Source: an uncultured Propionibacteriaceae bacterium
GTDB lineage: Bacteria; Actinomycetota; Actinomycetes; Propionibacteriales; Propionibacteriaceae
Assembly (NCBI GenBank): GCA_937965785.1
Contig: CALCKT010000058.1
Span: forward strand, 1-23,314
Direction: 5' to 3'
DNA length: 23,314 nucleotides
Positions 13,925 to 22,936 of the stretch are shown here, piece after piece (the first letter of the stretch is position 1; each line of letters starts with the position of its first letter). Both the position numbers and the translations under genes were made by a program. Under the pieces are notes generated by a model. That model ran no database searches. It was not told where the DNA came from and saw only the letters and a list, made by a program, of their open reading frames with translations.

Positions 13925-15811
13925 TCACTCCTCCAGGTCCTCGGCCGCCACGAACCAGTGCACCTGGTAGGGCTCCAGGCTGAGGGCGGCGGGGTCCAGA
14001 TCCCAGGTCACGTCGTCGAGGAGTTCCTTGGCCCTGCTGCCGTAGGGGGTGCGCAGCAGCCCCATGGGAATGCTGACCCTGTGCTCGGAGAGGTTGTAGA
14101 GCTGATACATGGGGCCGATCGGATGGTCACGGCGGATGACGAGCACCCTGCGGTCGCCGACGTCGAGAATGTGCGACTCGTAGCCGGCGTGCAGCTGCGG
14201 GGTGGCGCGGCGCACGTCGAGCACGTGCCGCAGCCATGCGTTGACGCGGGCCTGGGCGGAATCGGGTTTCTCGGCCAGAGCGGCCACGGCGTCCCAGTCC
14301 ATGACGGGGCGGTGCACCCAGCGGTTGTCCTCGGCGTGCGCGGGATCGTCGCCGTAGTGGTAGTCGTTGAGCATCGCCAGTTCATCGCCCATGTAGATCA
14401 GCGGCACCCCACCGAACCCGCAGATCACGGCGTGCAGCATGTTGATGCGACCCACGGCCAGGTCAATGGCCTCCTGGTCCTTCGATTCGAGGGCCATCTC
14501 AAGCCCGGCCAGGGAGGCCAGGGTGCCGGAGATACGCCGGTCGCCGGTGGCGGGGTTGGCCTGGAACACAAGGCCGCGGGCGAACGACTTCGGGAACTCC
14601 CCGGAGTAGAAATCCGAGAGGAACCTGCGGTGCTCGGCCCCGTTGATGCCGACCGCGGCGGCGTCGCGGTCGTCAACGGCCCAGCCGATGTCGTCGTGGC
14701 AGCGCACGTAGGTGCCCCAGGTGGCCGTCGGGGGTTTCGCGGGGAACCGTTCGAGGGCGTAGCGCAGCAGCGTCACGTCGCGGCTGGCCAGCGCCGACCA
14801 CAGCTGCGCCATCAGCGAGTTGTGGTAGGCCAGATCGGAGAGTTTCCCGTAGTGGCGTCCCTGACCGAAGTAGGCGATCAGGTCACGCGGACCGACGATG
14901 GCCTCGGCCTTGAACACCACCGCCGGGGCCGCGATCCGCACCGCGGCCCGCAGCGCCTCCGCGAGTTCGTGCACGGGGGGTTCGTTCTGGCAGTCGGTGC
15001 CCATCTGTTTCCAGATGAAGGCGATGGCGTCCAGCCGCAGCACCTCCACACCGTGGTTCGCCAGGTTGCAGATGATCTCCAGGTATTCGCAGAAGACATC
15101 GGGGTTCGCCCAGTTCACGTCCCACTGGTAGTCGTTGAAGGTGGTCCACACCCAACCGGCGAGCTCCTCGTCCCAGGTGAAGTTACCGGGCGCGAAGTCC
15201 GGGAACACCTCGGGCAGGGTCTGTTCGTACTGGTCCGGGACGGTGCGGTCGGGGTAGATCATGAAGTAGTCGCGGTACTTCTGTTCGCCCGCCCGGGCTC
15301 GCCGGGCCCATTCGTGTTCCTTGGCGACGTGGTTCAGCACCAGGTCGACCACCAGCGAGATGCCGCGTTCCCGTAGCCCCTTCGCAACCTCCGCGAGATC
15401 TTCCATGGTTCCGAGGTCGCTGCGGATGGAACGGTAGTCGGCCACCGCGTAGCCGCCGTCGTTGGCGCCCTCGCGGGGTTGCAGCAGCGGCATCAGGTGC
15501 AGGTAGGTGACCCCGAGGTCATGCAGGTAGTCGAGGTGCCCGAGGATCCCGTTCAGGGTGCCGGCGAACCGGTCGGTGTAGCAGACGTAGCCCGTCATGC
15601 CGGGTTGTTGCAGCCAGTCGGGGCGCAGCAGGCGTGCCTCGTCCAGCCTGCGCAGGTCGACGGGACGCTCCTCGAGCGTCTTCGTCACGATTCCGCGCAC
15701 CCGCTCCACCAGAGCGTCGGTCTTTTCTCCGTAGACGTTGCGCAGCGCCGTTGTCAGCTCATCTCCGTAGCGGTTCCACCGCAGTTCCAGGACGTCGTCA
15801 ATGTCACCCAT
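13925..15811 (-). CDS. Amylosucrase (GH13, EC 2.4.1.4)
   Basis: The 628-aa protein aligns along its length with Neisseria polysaccharea amylosucrase: VCYTDRFAGTL (76-86), YLHLMPLL (103-110), SDGGYAV-like NDGGYAV (117-123), VVDLVLNH (154-161), then LRLDAIAFIWKQMGT (258-272) with nucleophile D261, FKAEAIVGP (300-308) with acid/base E303, and RCHDDIGW (370-377) with stabilising D373. It transfers glucose from sucrose to an alpha-1,4-glucan, releasing fructose, in the cytoplasm. Start ATG 15811 is preferred over the open-frame limit at 15892 because family length fits and a TAAGCT -10 lies 7 bases upstream. It follows the patatin gene by 65 bp on the same strand. Sucrose hydrolase is the nearest alternative; pocket residues would decide. 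Confidence 0.92.
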   Translation of the reverse strand: MGDIDDVLELRWNRYGDELTTALRNVYGEKTDALVERVRGIVTKTLEERPVDLRRLDEARLLRPDWLQQPGMTGYVCYTDRFAGTLNGILGHLDYLHDLGVTYLHLMPLLQPREGANDGGYAVADYRSIRSDLGTMEDLAEVAKGLRERGISLVVDLVLNHVAKEHEWARRARAGEQKYRDYFMIYPDRTVPDQYEQTLPEVFPDFAPGNFTWDEELAGWVWTTFNDYQWDVNWANPDVFCEYLEIICNLANHGVEVLRLDAIAFIWKQMGTDCQNEPPVHELAEALRAAVRIAAPAVVFKAEAIVGPRDLIAYFGQGRHYGKLSDLAYHNSLMAQLWSALASRDVTLLRYALERFPAKPPTATWGTYVRCHDDIGWAVDDRDAAAVGINGAEHRRFLSDFYSGEFPKSFARGLVFQANPATGDRRISGTLASLAGLEMALESKDQEAIDLAVGRINMLHAVICGFGGVPLIYMGDELAMLNDYHYGDDPAHAEDNRWVHRPVMDWDAVAALAEKPDSAQARVNAWLRHVLDVRRATPQLHAGYESHILDVGDRRVLVIRRDHPIGPMYQLYNLSEHRVSIPMGLLRTPYGSRAKELLDDVTWDLDPAALSLEPYQVHWFVAAEDLEE

Positions 15812-15818
15812 GGCGGTC

Positions 15819-15824
15819 AGCTTA
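15819..15824 (-). promoter_or_regulatory. Possible -10 box for leaderless amylosucrase transcript
   Basis: TAAGCT lies 7 bases before the ATG at 15811, with no ribosome-binding site between. This fits a leaderless mRNA; the -35 is not recognisable. Confidence 0.35.
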
Positions 15825-15876
15825 GCCGGACGGGTGGGCGATGTTACGTGGCAAAAGTAATTTCTCCCGGAAAAGA

Positions 15877-17328
15877 TCACCCCTCGAGCCACCGCGGTTC
15901 GACATCGGGATTCCTCGGGTGCTCCTCGAACCGGGCCCAGCTCTGCTCCACCCCGTCGGGCAGGAGATCTCGCTGGCAGCGGGCGATGGCGTCGCGCAGT
16001 TCCAGTTTCGCGCTCTGCAGCTCCAGCAGGGCGCGGCGGTTGGCGGGGTCATCGAGCCACGCCTCCTCCCGCCGCAGGCAGCGCACCCGCAGCCGGGTGA
16101 CCCGGCTCAGCCGCTGCTGCTCCGCCGCGTCGATTCCCTGCACGACCGCGGCCGCGCGGGACCAGCCGTGGTCGCGGTGGATGCGGATCAGCCCGGGGTG
16201 GACGGTCATGGCCTCGTGCACCTCGACGTCCGGGGCGATGACGACGGCACCGGCCGACAGCGCGTAGGCGGTCTCGTCCCGGCCGGATTCGTCCATGAGG
16301 ATCTCGGTGGCGCGCATCACGACCTGGAAGACGTCGGCCCGGGCCATCGACTGTTTTCGCGGCACCCCGTCGGTCTGCGACGAGACCACGTAGGTCCGGC
16401 CGGCCCGCAGGTACCCGATCGCCATCTCCGCGGGCAGGTTCTCCCGGGCTCCCCCGTCCACATAGGTCTCCGCACCGACCGGGACCGGCCGGAACACCCC
16501 GGGAATGGCGCAGGACGCGAGCACCCCGCGGGTCAGGTTGTGAGGGCCCGCGTCGATCTCCCGGTCCTCGCGGTTGACCAGGGCGCCGTCCTCGCGCATG
16601 AAGTGCAGTTCCCCGGTTTCCAGGGCCACCATCGCCATCCGCAGCTGCATGCCGGAGGTGGACACCCGCTCGGGGTCGAAGACGTCCGGGTGCAGCAGTT
16701 TCACCAGCATGGGTCCCGGACGGTACAGCGACCGCGACTGCTCCATGCCCGTCTTGACCGCCATCAGGTCGCTCCCCAGCTTCGGAAGCCGTCCGAGGGC
16801 GCCCGCCAGCTGCGCCATCAACCCCAGGGAGAAGTCCGACTGCAGTTCCTCGTCGGGAGTGAGCGCCTCCTCCACGGGGTCCTCCGGGGTTGCCGTCTCC
16901 TGCGCTCCGTTACGGCGGCGCCGCAGGGACAGCCAGGAGGAACGCGACGAGGCCTCCTCGGGCTTGGTTGCCTGACCCACCAGCTCCAGCCATGCCGGGG
17001 CCTCCGCCAGCAGCCGGGACAGCCAGGGGCGGGGGGTGAACATGTCCTCGGGACCCGTCATGGAGCACCACAGATCGTCCACGCGCTCCAGGAAACCGAT
17101 CTGTTCCCGCCGATTCGGGTACTGGGCCAGCCCGGCGGCCAGGATGGCCCCGGCCGAGGCGCCGATGAAGATCGTGGGGGTGAACTCGGGATCGTTCGCG
17201 TAAAGGTAGTCGAGCGCGCCGATCTGGAAACTGGCCCGCGCCCCGCCACCCGAGAGCACGCAAGCGGTGGTGCTCGGCTCGGATTGGGAATCGAAGAACG
17301 GAAGTCCGAACCATCCTCTGCGAGCCAT
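15877..17328 (-). CDS. Patatin-like phospholipase
   Basis: The 483-aa protein has the full patatin motif set: the oxyanion loop SGGGARASFQ (26-35), nucleophile elbow GASAG (56-60, S59) and the catalytic aspartate in YVDGGARENLP (289-299, D291). These enzymes hydrolyse acyl esters of phospholipids or glycerides with a Ser-Asp dyad. There is no signal peptide or clear membrane helix. Residues about 120-170 are a charged, low-complexity insert between motifs, and the C-terminal 130 residues are Arg-rich and helical, making it longer than a bare patatin domain. The ATG at 17328 has no ribosome-binding site but a TAAACT box 6 bases upstream. The neighbour downstream is amylosucrase; no functional link is apparent. 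Confidence 0.9.
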   Translation of the reverse strand: MARRGWFGLPFFDSQSEPSTTACVLSGGGARASFQIGALDYLYANDPEFTPTIFIGASAGAILAAGLAQYPNRREQIGFLERVDDLWCSMTGPEDMFTPRPWLSRLLAEAPAWLELVGQATKPEEASSRSSWLSLRRRRNGAQETATPEDPVEEALTPDEELQSDFSLGLMAQLAGALGRLPKLGSDLMAVKTGMEQSRSLYRPGPMLVKLLHPDVFDPERVSTSGMQLRMAMVALETGELHFMREDGALVNREDREIDAGPHNLTRGVLASCAIPGVFRPVPVGAETYVDGGARENLPAEMAIGYLRAGRTYVVSSQTDGVPRKQSMARADVFQVVMRATEILMDESGRDETAYALSAGAVVIAPDVEVHEAMTVHPGLIRIHRDHGWSRAAAVVQGIDAAEQQRLSRVTRLRVRCLRREEAWLDDPANRRALLELQSAKLELRDAIARCQRDLLPDGVEQSWARFEEHPRNPDVEPRWLEG

Positions 17329-17334
17329 GGGTGA

Positions 17335-17340
17335 AGTTTA
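17335..17340 (-). promoter_or_regulatory. Possible -10 box for leaderless patatin transcript
   Basis: TAAACT lies 6 bases before the ATG at 17328. The same hexamer occurs before the DUF2249 gene with 7-base spacing. No convincing -35. Confidence 0.35.
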
Positions 17341-17375
17341 GAGGCCCCGCCAACAGGACCCCTTCCACCGGGACC

Positions 17376-17447
17376 CCGGGCCGGCCCTGAACCTCAACCT
17401 CAACCACCTGAACCTGAAGTGACAGTTGAGGTGAATTGCCGGCCCGG
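17376..17447. repeat. Large imperfect inverted repeat in a divergent intergenic region
   Basis: CCGGGCCGGC (17376-17385) is matched by a perfect complement GCCGGCCCGG (17438-17447). Further in, CCTCAAC (17392-17398) pairs with GTTGAGG (17425-17431), and six unpaired bases on each side separate the two stems. The loop holds short tandem units of the type ACCTCA/ACCTGA. It lies upstream of the patatin start and well upstream of the SH3 gene. It could be an operator, a bidirectional terminator or a mobile-repeat remnant. Confidence 0.5.
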
Positions 17448-17635
17448 ATTTCAAACAGTCCTCAGACTCCTCTCAGAAATCGTACGAACCAACTGTTTAA
17501 TAATTGACGAAAGTCACAGGGCCTAGTCAGGAGCGGGTTATCGCCTCTTTTCCCGAGCTGAAACACACTGATGTAATTCTCGGAAATCCGCATCCGAAAC
17601 ACGCTCGCATCCCCCCGGCAGGTCTCCATCGGGGC

Positions 17636-17664
17636 TTGTGAGAGGGCCCTTCCGGTACTTAATG
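17636..17664 (+). promoter_or_regulatory. Weak candidate promoter for the SH3-domain protein gene
   Basis: TTGTGA (17636-17641), a 17-base spacer and TTAATG (17659-17664) lie about 84 bases before the GTG start. The match is modest. The rest of the 17329-17747 interval holds the inverted repeat and AT-richer DNA near 17505-17515 but no gene. Confidence 0.3.
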
Positions 17665-17747
17665 TCCGATCGGTCGACACGGCTGGGACCGAGATCCCGG
17701 GGAAGAGTCGTGATCGACCCAAGACCTTGAGAATTTTCGGAGGAAAC

Positions 17748-19112
17748 GTGAACCGGATGATGCGAACCGTGCGGGGAGGACTGGCCGCCCTGGTGGTGGC
17801 CGGGCTCGTTCAGTCGGTCGGCTCACTGGCTCTGGTGACCAGCGCCGACGCTGCCGGAACCACTATGCGGGCCACCACCGCCGTCAACGTGCGCTCGGGA
17901 CCGGGAACCGGCTATTCCCGGATCGGTCTGCTCTACCCGGGGGACAACGTGCAGGCCCTGAGCTCCGGAAACGGCTGGACGAAGGTTTCCTACAAGGGAC
18001 GCACCGGTTATGTCGCCTCCGCCTACCTGGCATCGTCGTCGGGCAGCGGGGGTGGCGGATCATCCTCGGGCGCCTCCGGTGACGCCTACACGACCACGGC
18101 GCTGAACCTGCGCACCGGACCCGGTCTGAGTTACCGGGTGAGTGCGGTCGCCTCGAAGGGCACGAAGGTGAGTCTCACCGGCACCGTGAAGGGTGAGTTC
18201 TCGCAGGTGACCTGGAACGGTCAGACGCTCTGGGCGGCGACACGCTACCTGTCGCAGTCCGCGGGTTCCCCCAGCCAGGACCTGCCCACCACCACGAGGA
18301 AGCTGCGAGCCACCACCGAGCTGATGATCCGCACCGCCCCGGGAAGCGGCTACCGTTCCCTGGGCGACGTCCCGCGCGGCACGATCCTCGACTGCACGGA
18401 TGTCGTGACCAGCGGAATGGCCCAGTGCATCTGGCAGGGCAACGTTCGTTGGTTCAACAACAAGTACCTGAGGGTGGTGGACGGTTCCTCCGCTCCGGGC
18501 GGGGGCAGCCTGCCCGCCACCACCACCCAGTACGCGACGGCGAACCTCAACATCTGGCGCTCGGCCACCGGATCGGCCTACACCGGTGAGATCCCGAAGG
18601 GCAGCGAGGTGGCCGTGACCGGCACCGTCCAGTCGGGACGCGCCCAGATCGTCCACAACGGCGCCATCCGCTGGGTGACGGCCCGCTACCTGAGCTCGTC
18701 GGCCCCCGGGGACGACAGCGGCGGTGGGGATGGCGGCAGCCTCAACCGGGGCTGGTCGAAGGGTCTCGACCAGGCCAACGAGAACGTCAAGCGGATCGTC
18801 CGCTACATCTGGAACAACGTCCCGGAGATCAAGACGATGTACGGCGTGCGCCCGGATCCCCTGCCGGATCACCCCTCGGGCCGGGCCGTGGACATCATGA
18901 TCCCCAACTACAGGTCGAACAAGGAGCTGGGCAACCGGCTGGCCGCCTACTTCAAGGCGAACCACTCCCAGTTCCGGGTCCACTACATCATCTGGGACCA
19001 GAAGATCTGGAACATCACCCGCGACAGCGAGGGCTGGCGGCCGATGGCGGGACGCGGCAGCGACACCGCCAACCACAAGGACCACATCCACATCACTGTC
19101 TACGACAACTGA
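17748..19112 (+). CDS. Secreted four-SH3b protein with M15-peptidase-like C-terminal domain
   Basis: The 454-aa protein starts at GTG 17748, preceded by GGAGGA. Residues 1-36 are a Sec signal peptide (RR near the N-terminus, hydrophobic core, ADA-A cleavage). Four SH3b repeats follow (about 39-97, 112-171, 183-245, 258-317), each with an N-x-R-x-G/A-P-G-type motif (NVRSGPGTGY, NLRTGPGLSY, MIRTAPGSGY, NIWRSATGSAY) and separated by Ser/Gly linkers. Residues 335-454 match the ARB_07466-type domain related to VanY/M15 metallopeptidases: H375 and D382 in DHPSGRAVD, and H446/H448 in KDHIHIT are the expected zinc ligands. It is probably a cell-wall-binding hydrolase or wall-remodelling protein. Two cysteines (216, 227) in the third SH3b could form a disulfide. 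Confidence 0.88.
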   Translation: MNRMMRTVRGGLAALVVAGLVQSVGSLALVTSADAAGTTMRATTAVNVRSGPGTGYSRIGLLYPGDNVQALSSGNGWTKVSYKGRTGYVASAYLASSSGSGGGGSSSGASGDAYTTTALNLRTGPGLSYRVSAVASKGTKVSLTGTVKGEFSQVTWNGQTLWAATRYLSQSAGSPSQDLPTTTRKLRATTELMIRTAPGSGYRSLGDVPRGTILDCTDVVTSGMAQCIWQGNVRWFNNKYLRVVDGSSAPGGGSLPATTTQYATANLNIWRSATGSAYTGEIPKGSEVAVTGTVQSGRAQIVHNGAIRWVTARYLSSSAPGDDSGGGDGGSLNRGWSKGLDQANENVKRIVRYIWNNVPEIKTMYGVRPDPLPDHPSGRAVDIMIPNYRSNKELGNRLAAYFKANHSQFRVHYIIWDQKIWNITRDSEGWRPMAGRGSDTANHKDHIHITVYDN

Positions 19113-19113
19113 T

Positions 19114-19134
19114 CCCCGCGAAACTTACCCGGGG
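19114..19134 (+). terminator. Possible weak terminator between convergent genes
   Basis: CCCCG (19114-19118) and CGGGG (19130-19134) can form a 5-bp stem with an 11-base loop just after the SH3-protein stop and before the convergent nitrite reductase stop. No T-run follows, so it is a weak candidate. Confidence 0.25.
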
Positions 19135-19142
19135 CAGGGGCG

Positions 19143-21836
19143 TCACTCGGTCACCTCGATGGTGCCGAGGGCGCCCCTCTCGGCGTCCAGGAAGGCGTGA
19201 TCGACGACGGTGTAGTGCCCGGCCTCCGGGAAGGTGAGCTCCACGAAACCGGCCTGGGCGGCCTCGATCCCGAGAGCCTGGGAACCACCGCCGCTGTTGC
19301 CGAATGCGTCCTTCCCGTCCTTCAACAGGTAGCCACCCTCGAAGTAGACGGTGTCGAACTGGCCACCTATGACGTGGAAACTGGTGGACAGGTTCGGCCC
19401 TGCGGAAAGCACCCAGAACCGCACCTTCTCCCCCACCTTCGCGGTGAACGGGCGCTGCGCGTACTGGAAGGCGATGCCGTTGAAGGTCGAGTAGTCGGGG
19501 GTGTCGGTCTGCGCCTTGGCGGCGTCGACCTCGGCAGCGTTCTCCGGGCTGGTTCCCGTGCCACCGGTCAGGTAGATCTCGGAGGCCACCAGGGCGTACT
19601 CGCGATCCACCGCGGGCAGCCCCTCGGGGTCGATGATCACCGCACCGTGCATGCCGGCGGCGATGTGTGCGGACACCGGGGCGGTGCCACAGTGGTACAG
19701 CCACATCCCGGCGCGGTGCGCGGTGAACCGGTAGACGAGACTCTCCCCCGGGGCGATGGTGCGCATGGGCCCGTCGGGCGCGAGGTTGCTGGCGTGGAAG
19801 TCGATGGAGTGACCGATGGTGCCGTCGTTGATGAGGGTCACCTCGAACACGTCCCCGACCTTGCCACGCAGGGTCGGGCCGACCGGCCCGCCGTTGAAGG
19901 TCCAGCGTTTCTGCCACACCCCGGGCGCCACCTCGAGGGGGAGCTCCGTGACGCGCATCTCCACGCGGTGGATGGTTTCCTGCGTGGCCGCCGGGGCAAC
20001 GGGATCCACCACGGTGTTCAGCGGAACCGAGTTGGCCTGTGCGGGGGCGTGGTCGTGTCCGCCACCCGTGGTTCCGTCCTGCGAGCCGGAGGTGTCCTGT
20101 CCCGAAACCTTGAGGGTGAAAACCATCCCGGCCTGGCGGTGCCCGACGACGGTGCACCAGCCCTCGATGGACTCCCCGACCACGCCGAGATCCAGTTCCG
20201 CGGTCTCTCCCACGCTCAGCCTGGGGGTGGTGGCGTCGCCGAGCTTCAGGTCGTGGATCATCGTGGCGTCGGCGTTGCTCAGCTCGATGATCACCCGGTC
20301 ACCGCGGCTGACCTCCGCCGAGGCGGGTTCGAAACGCAACCCCTCCTTGGCGGTGACCTGGATTCTCTGGGTCCTGCCAGTCGCGTTCACCCCCGTCGAC
20401 GACGAGCCGCCGCCCAGGCCGACCGCCGACGGGTCGATGCCAACCCCCACCGTGACGGCGAGGGTCAGGGCGAGCACACCCGCCAGCATCCCGTTGGCGG
20501 TCAGCGCGGATTCCCGTTCGGGCAGTTTCTGGGGTGGCCCGGTGCGGGGACCCGCCTTGGCGATCGCCTTGCGTTCCGCGACACTCGCTTTTATCCCGAG
20601 GATCATCAGGGGCAGGAAGGCCGCCACCGATCCCACCCCGAGCACACCGGAGGTGAGTTTCACCCAGGGTGGTGTGGGGGTGAGGAACAGTATCAGGGCA
20701 CCGTTGATGGCGACGATCCGGAAGGTGGTGAAACGGTCGAACCAGGCCGCGCCCGCCCGCACGACGCGGGGCCCGCCGCCGAGGACGGAGGGCAGCAGGT
20801 AGCTGAGTGCGCCGGTGAGCAGCTGCGCGGCGAAACCGCCGGCCCACACCACGGCGAGGGTTCCGGTGACCTCCGACCAGCCCGAGGGCGGGGTGGTCAG
20901 CACGATCCCGCCGGTGACCACCAGCGCCACCACCCACCAGATCATCGCGGCCAGCACGGAGGCGGGAGAGAATTCGCGCGGGGGTCGGCGCCGCAGCGGG
21001 GCGACAAGCACCCGGCCCCACCAGCCGAGCGCCAGCAGGTAGCCGACCAGACCGGCCACCGCAACGTACTGGAGACCCGCCAGCGCACCCGCCACCACGA
21101 CCATCCCCGAGCCGATCAGCCAGGGAAGGGCCTGCTTGGCGAATCCCTCGGCACGGTCATCCATACGGGTGCGCAGGATGGTGGGCCAGAAGGTGACCAG
21201 CGTCCCCACCACCGTCAGACCGATCCAGCCCAGCAGGTTCGTCATGGTGTGGGCGACGAGGAACCGCCAGTGCCAGGTGTTGTCCAACCCGAAGGCCAGC
21301 GTCGCCCCGAACGCAGCCCCGACGGGCAGGTGGCAGGCGGCGGCCACGTAATACCAGACGGCCACCCGGAAACGTCCGGGCAGGGCCTTGCGGAGCTGCC
21401 GCCACAGCGAGAGCCCGTGCCAGGAGACGGCCACGGTCACGAGCACCGCACCCGCGACCACCAGCCACCACCAGCTGGCAGGCACCCCGACGAACACCGC
21501 CAGGGATCCGAGGCAGAGCAGGCCGAGACGTCTGCGCTGCGCGCGGTCCCGGGCCTCGTCGGGCCGGGTCTTGAGCAGGGCCGCGGTGAAGTACTGGCTC
21601 CAGACGAGCACGGAGTGCGTCAGGGCCCCGAGCAGCACCAGGTGCACCATCAGCCAGGTGGATTCGGGCACCAGGCGATGGGCCGCGGCGATGATCACGG
21701 CGCTCAGCAGCCAGACGACGACGGTGTAGTCGCGGGCACGATTGCGGCGCGAACCACCGGACCCTCCCCCGCTGCCCGCCCCAGCGGTTCGGCCGGTCTG
21801 CGAAGGCCCCACCCCCGGACGGCCGGGGGTGCTCAT
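19143..21836 (-). CDS. nirK: Membrane-anchored copper nitrite reductase with extra cupredoxin domain
   Basis: The 897-aa protein has three parts. Residues about 37-470 hold many membrane helices with conserved histidines (for example VHLVLLGALTHSVLVWSQ and VAHTMTNLLGW). Residues about 488-577 are a cupredoxin with blue-copper ligands H528, C561, H566 and M571. Residues about 610-897 are NirK: H676, D679 and H681 (GHSIDFH), H715-C716 (YHCGT), H724, M729, H821 (SFHVIGG) and H880 (VVDHAF) supply every type 1 and type 2 copper ligand plus the catalytic Asp and His. It reduces nitrite to NO outside the membrane, the extra cupredoxin probably passing electrons in. Start ATG 21836 overlaps the NnrS-like stop by 4 bp; the open frame continues upstream without support. 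Confidence 0.92.
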   Translation of the reverse strand: MSTPGRPGVGPSQTGRTAGAGSGGGSGGSRRNRARDYTVVVWLLSAVIIAAAHRLVPESTWLMVHLVLLGALTHSVLVWSQYFTAALLKTRPDEARDRAQRRRLGLLCLGSLAVFVGVPASWWWLVVAGAVLVTVAVSWHGLSLWRQLRKALPGRFRVAVWYYVAAACHLPVGAAFGATLAFGLDNTWHWRFLVAHTMTNLLGWIGLTVVGTLVTFWPTILRTRMDDRAEGFAKQALPWLIGSGMVVVAGALAGLQYVAVAGLVGYLLALGWWGRVLVAPLRRRPPREFSPASVLAAMIWWVVALVVTGGIVLTTPPSGWSEVTGTLAVVWAGGFAAQLLTGALSYLLPSVLGGGPRVVRAGAAWFDRFTTFRIVAINGALILFLTPTPPWVKLTSGVLGVGSVAAFLPLMILGIKASVAERKAIAKAGPRTGPPQKLPERESALTANGMLAGVLALTLAVTVGVGIDPSAVGLGGGSSSTGVNATGRTQRIQVTAKEGLRFEPASAEVSRGDRVIIELSNADATMIHDLKLGDATTPRLSVGETAELDLGVVGESIEGWCTVVGHRQAGMVFTLKVSGQDTSGSQDGTTGGGHDHAPAQANSVPLNTVVDPVAPAATQETIHRVEMRVTELPLEVAPGVWQKRWTFNGGPVGPTLRGKVGDVFEVTLINDGTIGHSIDFHASNLAPDGPMRTIAPGESLVYRFTAHRAGMWLYHCGTAPVSAHIAAGMHGAVIIDPEGLPAVDREYALVASEIYLTGGTGTSPENAAEVDAAKAQTDTPDYSTFNGIAFQYAQRPFTAKVGEKVRFWVLSAGPNLSTSFHVIGGQFDTVYFEGGYLLKDGKDAFGNSGGGSQALGIEAAQAGFVELTFPEAGHYTVVDHAFLDAERGALGTIEVTE

Positions 21837-22936
21837 GCCCGCACCGCCGAGTAGATGGCAGTTGCGGCGAACAACAGGATCGAGACCACGGTCATGGCTC
21901 CTCCGATCTGGTAAAGGAAGGTTCCGGTCAGGGCGCCGAGGACGCGCACCACCATGCCCAGGTGCAGCACCGCCAGCGGCACCCACATGGCCGGGCGGTA
22001 GGGCAGGGGACGGGAAAGGACGGTCGGGAAGATGATCGGGGCGTGGGCCATGATCATCGACATGGCGAACCCCAGGAAGGTGCCGTGCACCACCACGTCA
22101 TGGGTTCCGGTGGCCTCTGGGCGGCCGACGATGACCCAGGTGAGACCCGCGACGGCCAGCCAGAAGTTCCCCAGCAGCAGCGCGGCGGCGTTGTAGCGCC
22201 GCAGGCCCTCGCTTCGGATCAGCCGACGCCCGACGTCATCGCGGATCAGCCAGAGCGCCACGAACAACACCCCGGCCCCGAAGACGCGGTCGCCGGGACC
22301 GGGCCACAGCAGCGCGGAAACAGCGCTCAAGGAGAGCCACGCGCTCGCCGCCACCAGGGTGGGCACGGCGCGGCGACCCATGGTCAGCTGAGCCAGCTCG
22401 GCGCGTTCGGCAGCGATCGTGACGACGATGAAACCGGCGAGCAGGGGCAGCAGCGCAGGAACCTCCACGCTGACCAGCAGCGCGGCCGCGAGACATGCCA
22501 GGACCGCCCCCACCACCTGGGCGGCGACCAAGGGCAACGGGGCGCGGCGGTACAGGGCGACCATGACGGCGACGAAAGCGAGGGTGCCGTCGAAAAGCAG
22601 CAGCCTTCCGAGCACCGGGAACACCCCGGAGATCAGCACGAGGGCCCCCGCACCGAGCAGGGCAGGGGCAGCGTAGGCAAGCCGGTTGCGCAACGCCTGG
22701 GCGCGTTCCAGCGAGATCAGGGACCCCATGAATCCCAGGACCATGAGCGGCCCGTGCAGGTCGGCGAGCCGGCCGCTGGCCACCGGCGCCCAGACACCGA
22801 GCCGCACCAGTCCCGCGTTGAGGCCTGTCAGAAGGCTGATTCCCGCCAGCATCACCAGGAGGACACGGCGCGACACGGGAGCTGGTGCGGCTCTTTTCAA
22901 GGGGTTCAGCTGCGCCGTTCCAGCTTCAGCTTCCAA
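21833..22936 (-). CDS. NnrS-like heme-copper/NO-associated multi-pass membrane protein
   Basis: The protein has about 367 residues and roughly twelve hydrophobic segments. Histidines fall where NnrS proteins have them: LHGPLMVLGFMGS near residue 79, VVVHGTFLGFAMSMIMAHAP near 285, and a downstream LHLGMVVRVLGAL. NnrS proteins occur beside nitrite and NO reductase genes and relieve NO stress. The start is a TTG at 22936, supported by AGGAAGG 9 bases upstream, and overlaps the DUF2249 gene by 31 bp. A GTG at 22876 is an alternative that would drop a polar N-terminus. The 4-bp overlap with nirK indicates one transcription unit. Confidence 0.82.
   Translation of the reverse strand: MEAEAGTAQLNPLKRAAPAPVSRRVLLVMLAGISLLTGLNAGLVRLGVWAPVASGRLADLHGPLMVLGFMGSLISLERAQALRNRLAYAAPALLGAGALVLISGVFPVLGRLLLFDGTLAFVAVMVALYRRAPLPLVAAQVVGAVLACLAAALLVSVEVPALLPLLAGFIVVTIAAERAELAQLTMGRRAVPTLVAASAWLSLSAVSALLWPGPGDRVFGAGVLFVALWLIRDDVGRRLIRSEGLRRYNAAALLLGNFWLAVAGLTWVIVGRPEATGTHDVVVHGTFLGFAMSMIMAHAPIIFPTVLSRPLPYRPAMWVPLAVLHLGMVVRVLGALTGTFLYQIGGAMTVVSILLFAATAIYSAVRA

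Noticed and set aside
17448..17747. A ydaO (c-di-AMP) riboswitch upstream of the SH3/wall-hydrolase gene
   Set aside because: Such genes often have one in actinobacteria, and a GAGCTGAA string occurs near 17574, but the remaining conserved segments of that riboswitch are not visible.
18060..19091. Minus-strand 343-codon open frame
   Set aside because: It is antisense to the SH3b/M15-like gene, which has a signal peptide, ribosome-binding site and clear domains.
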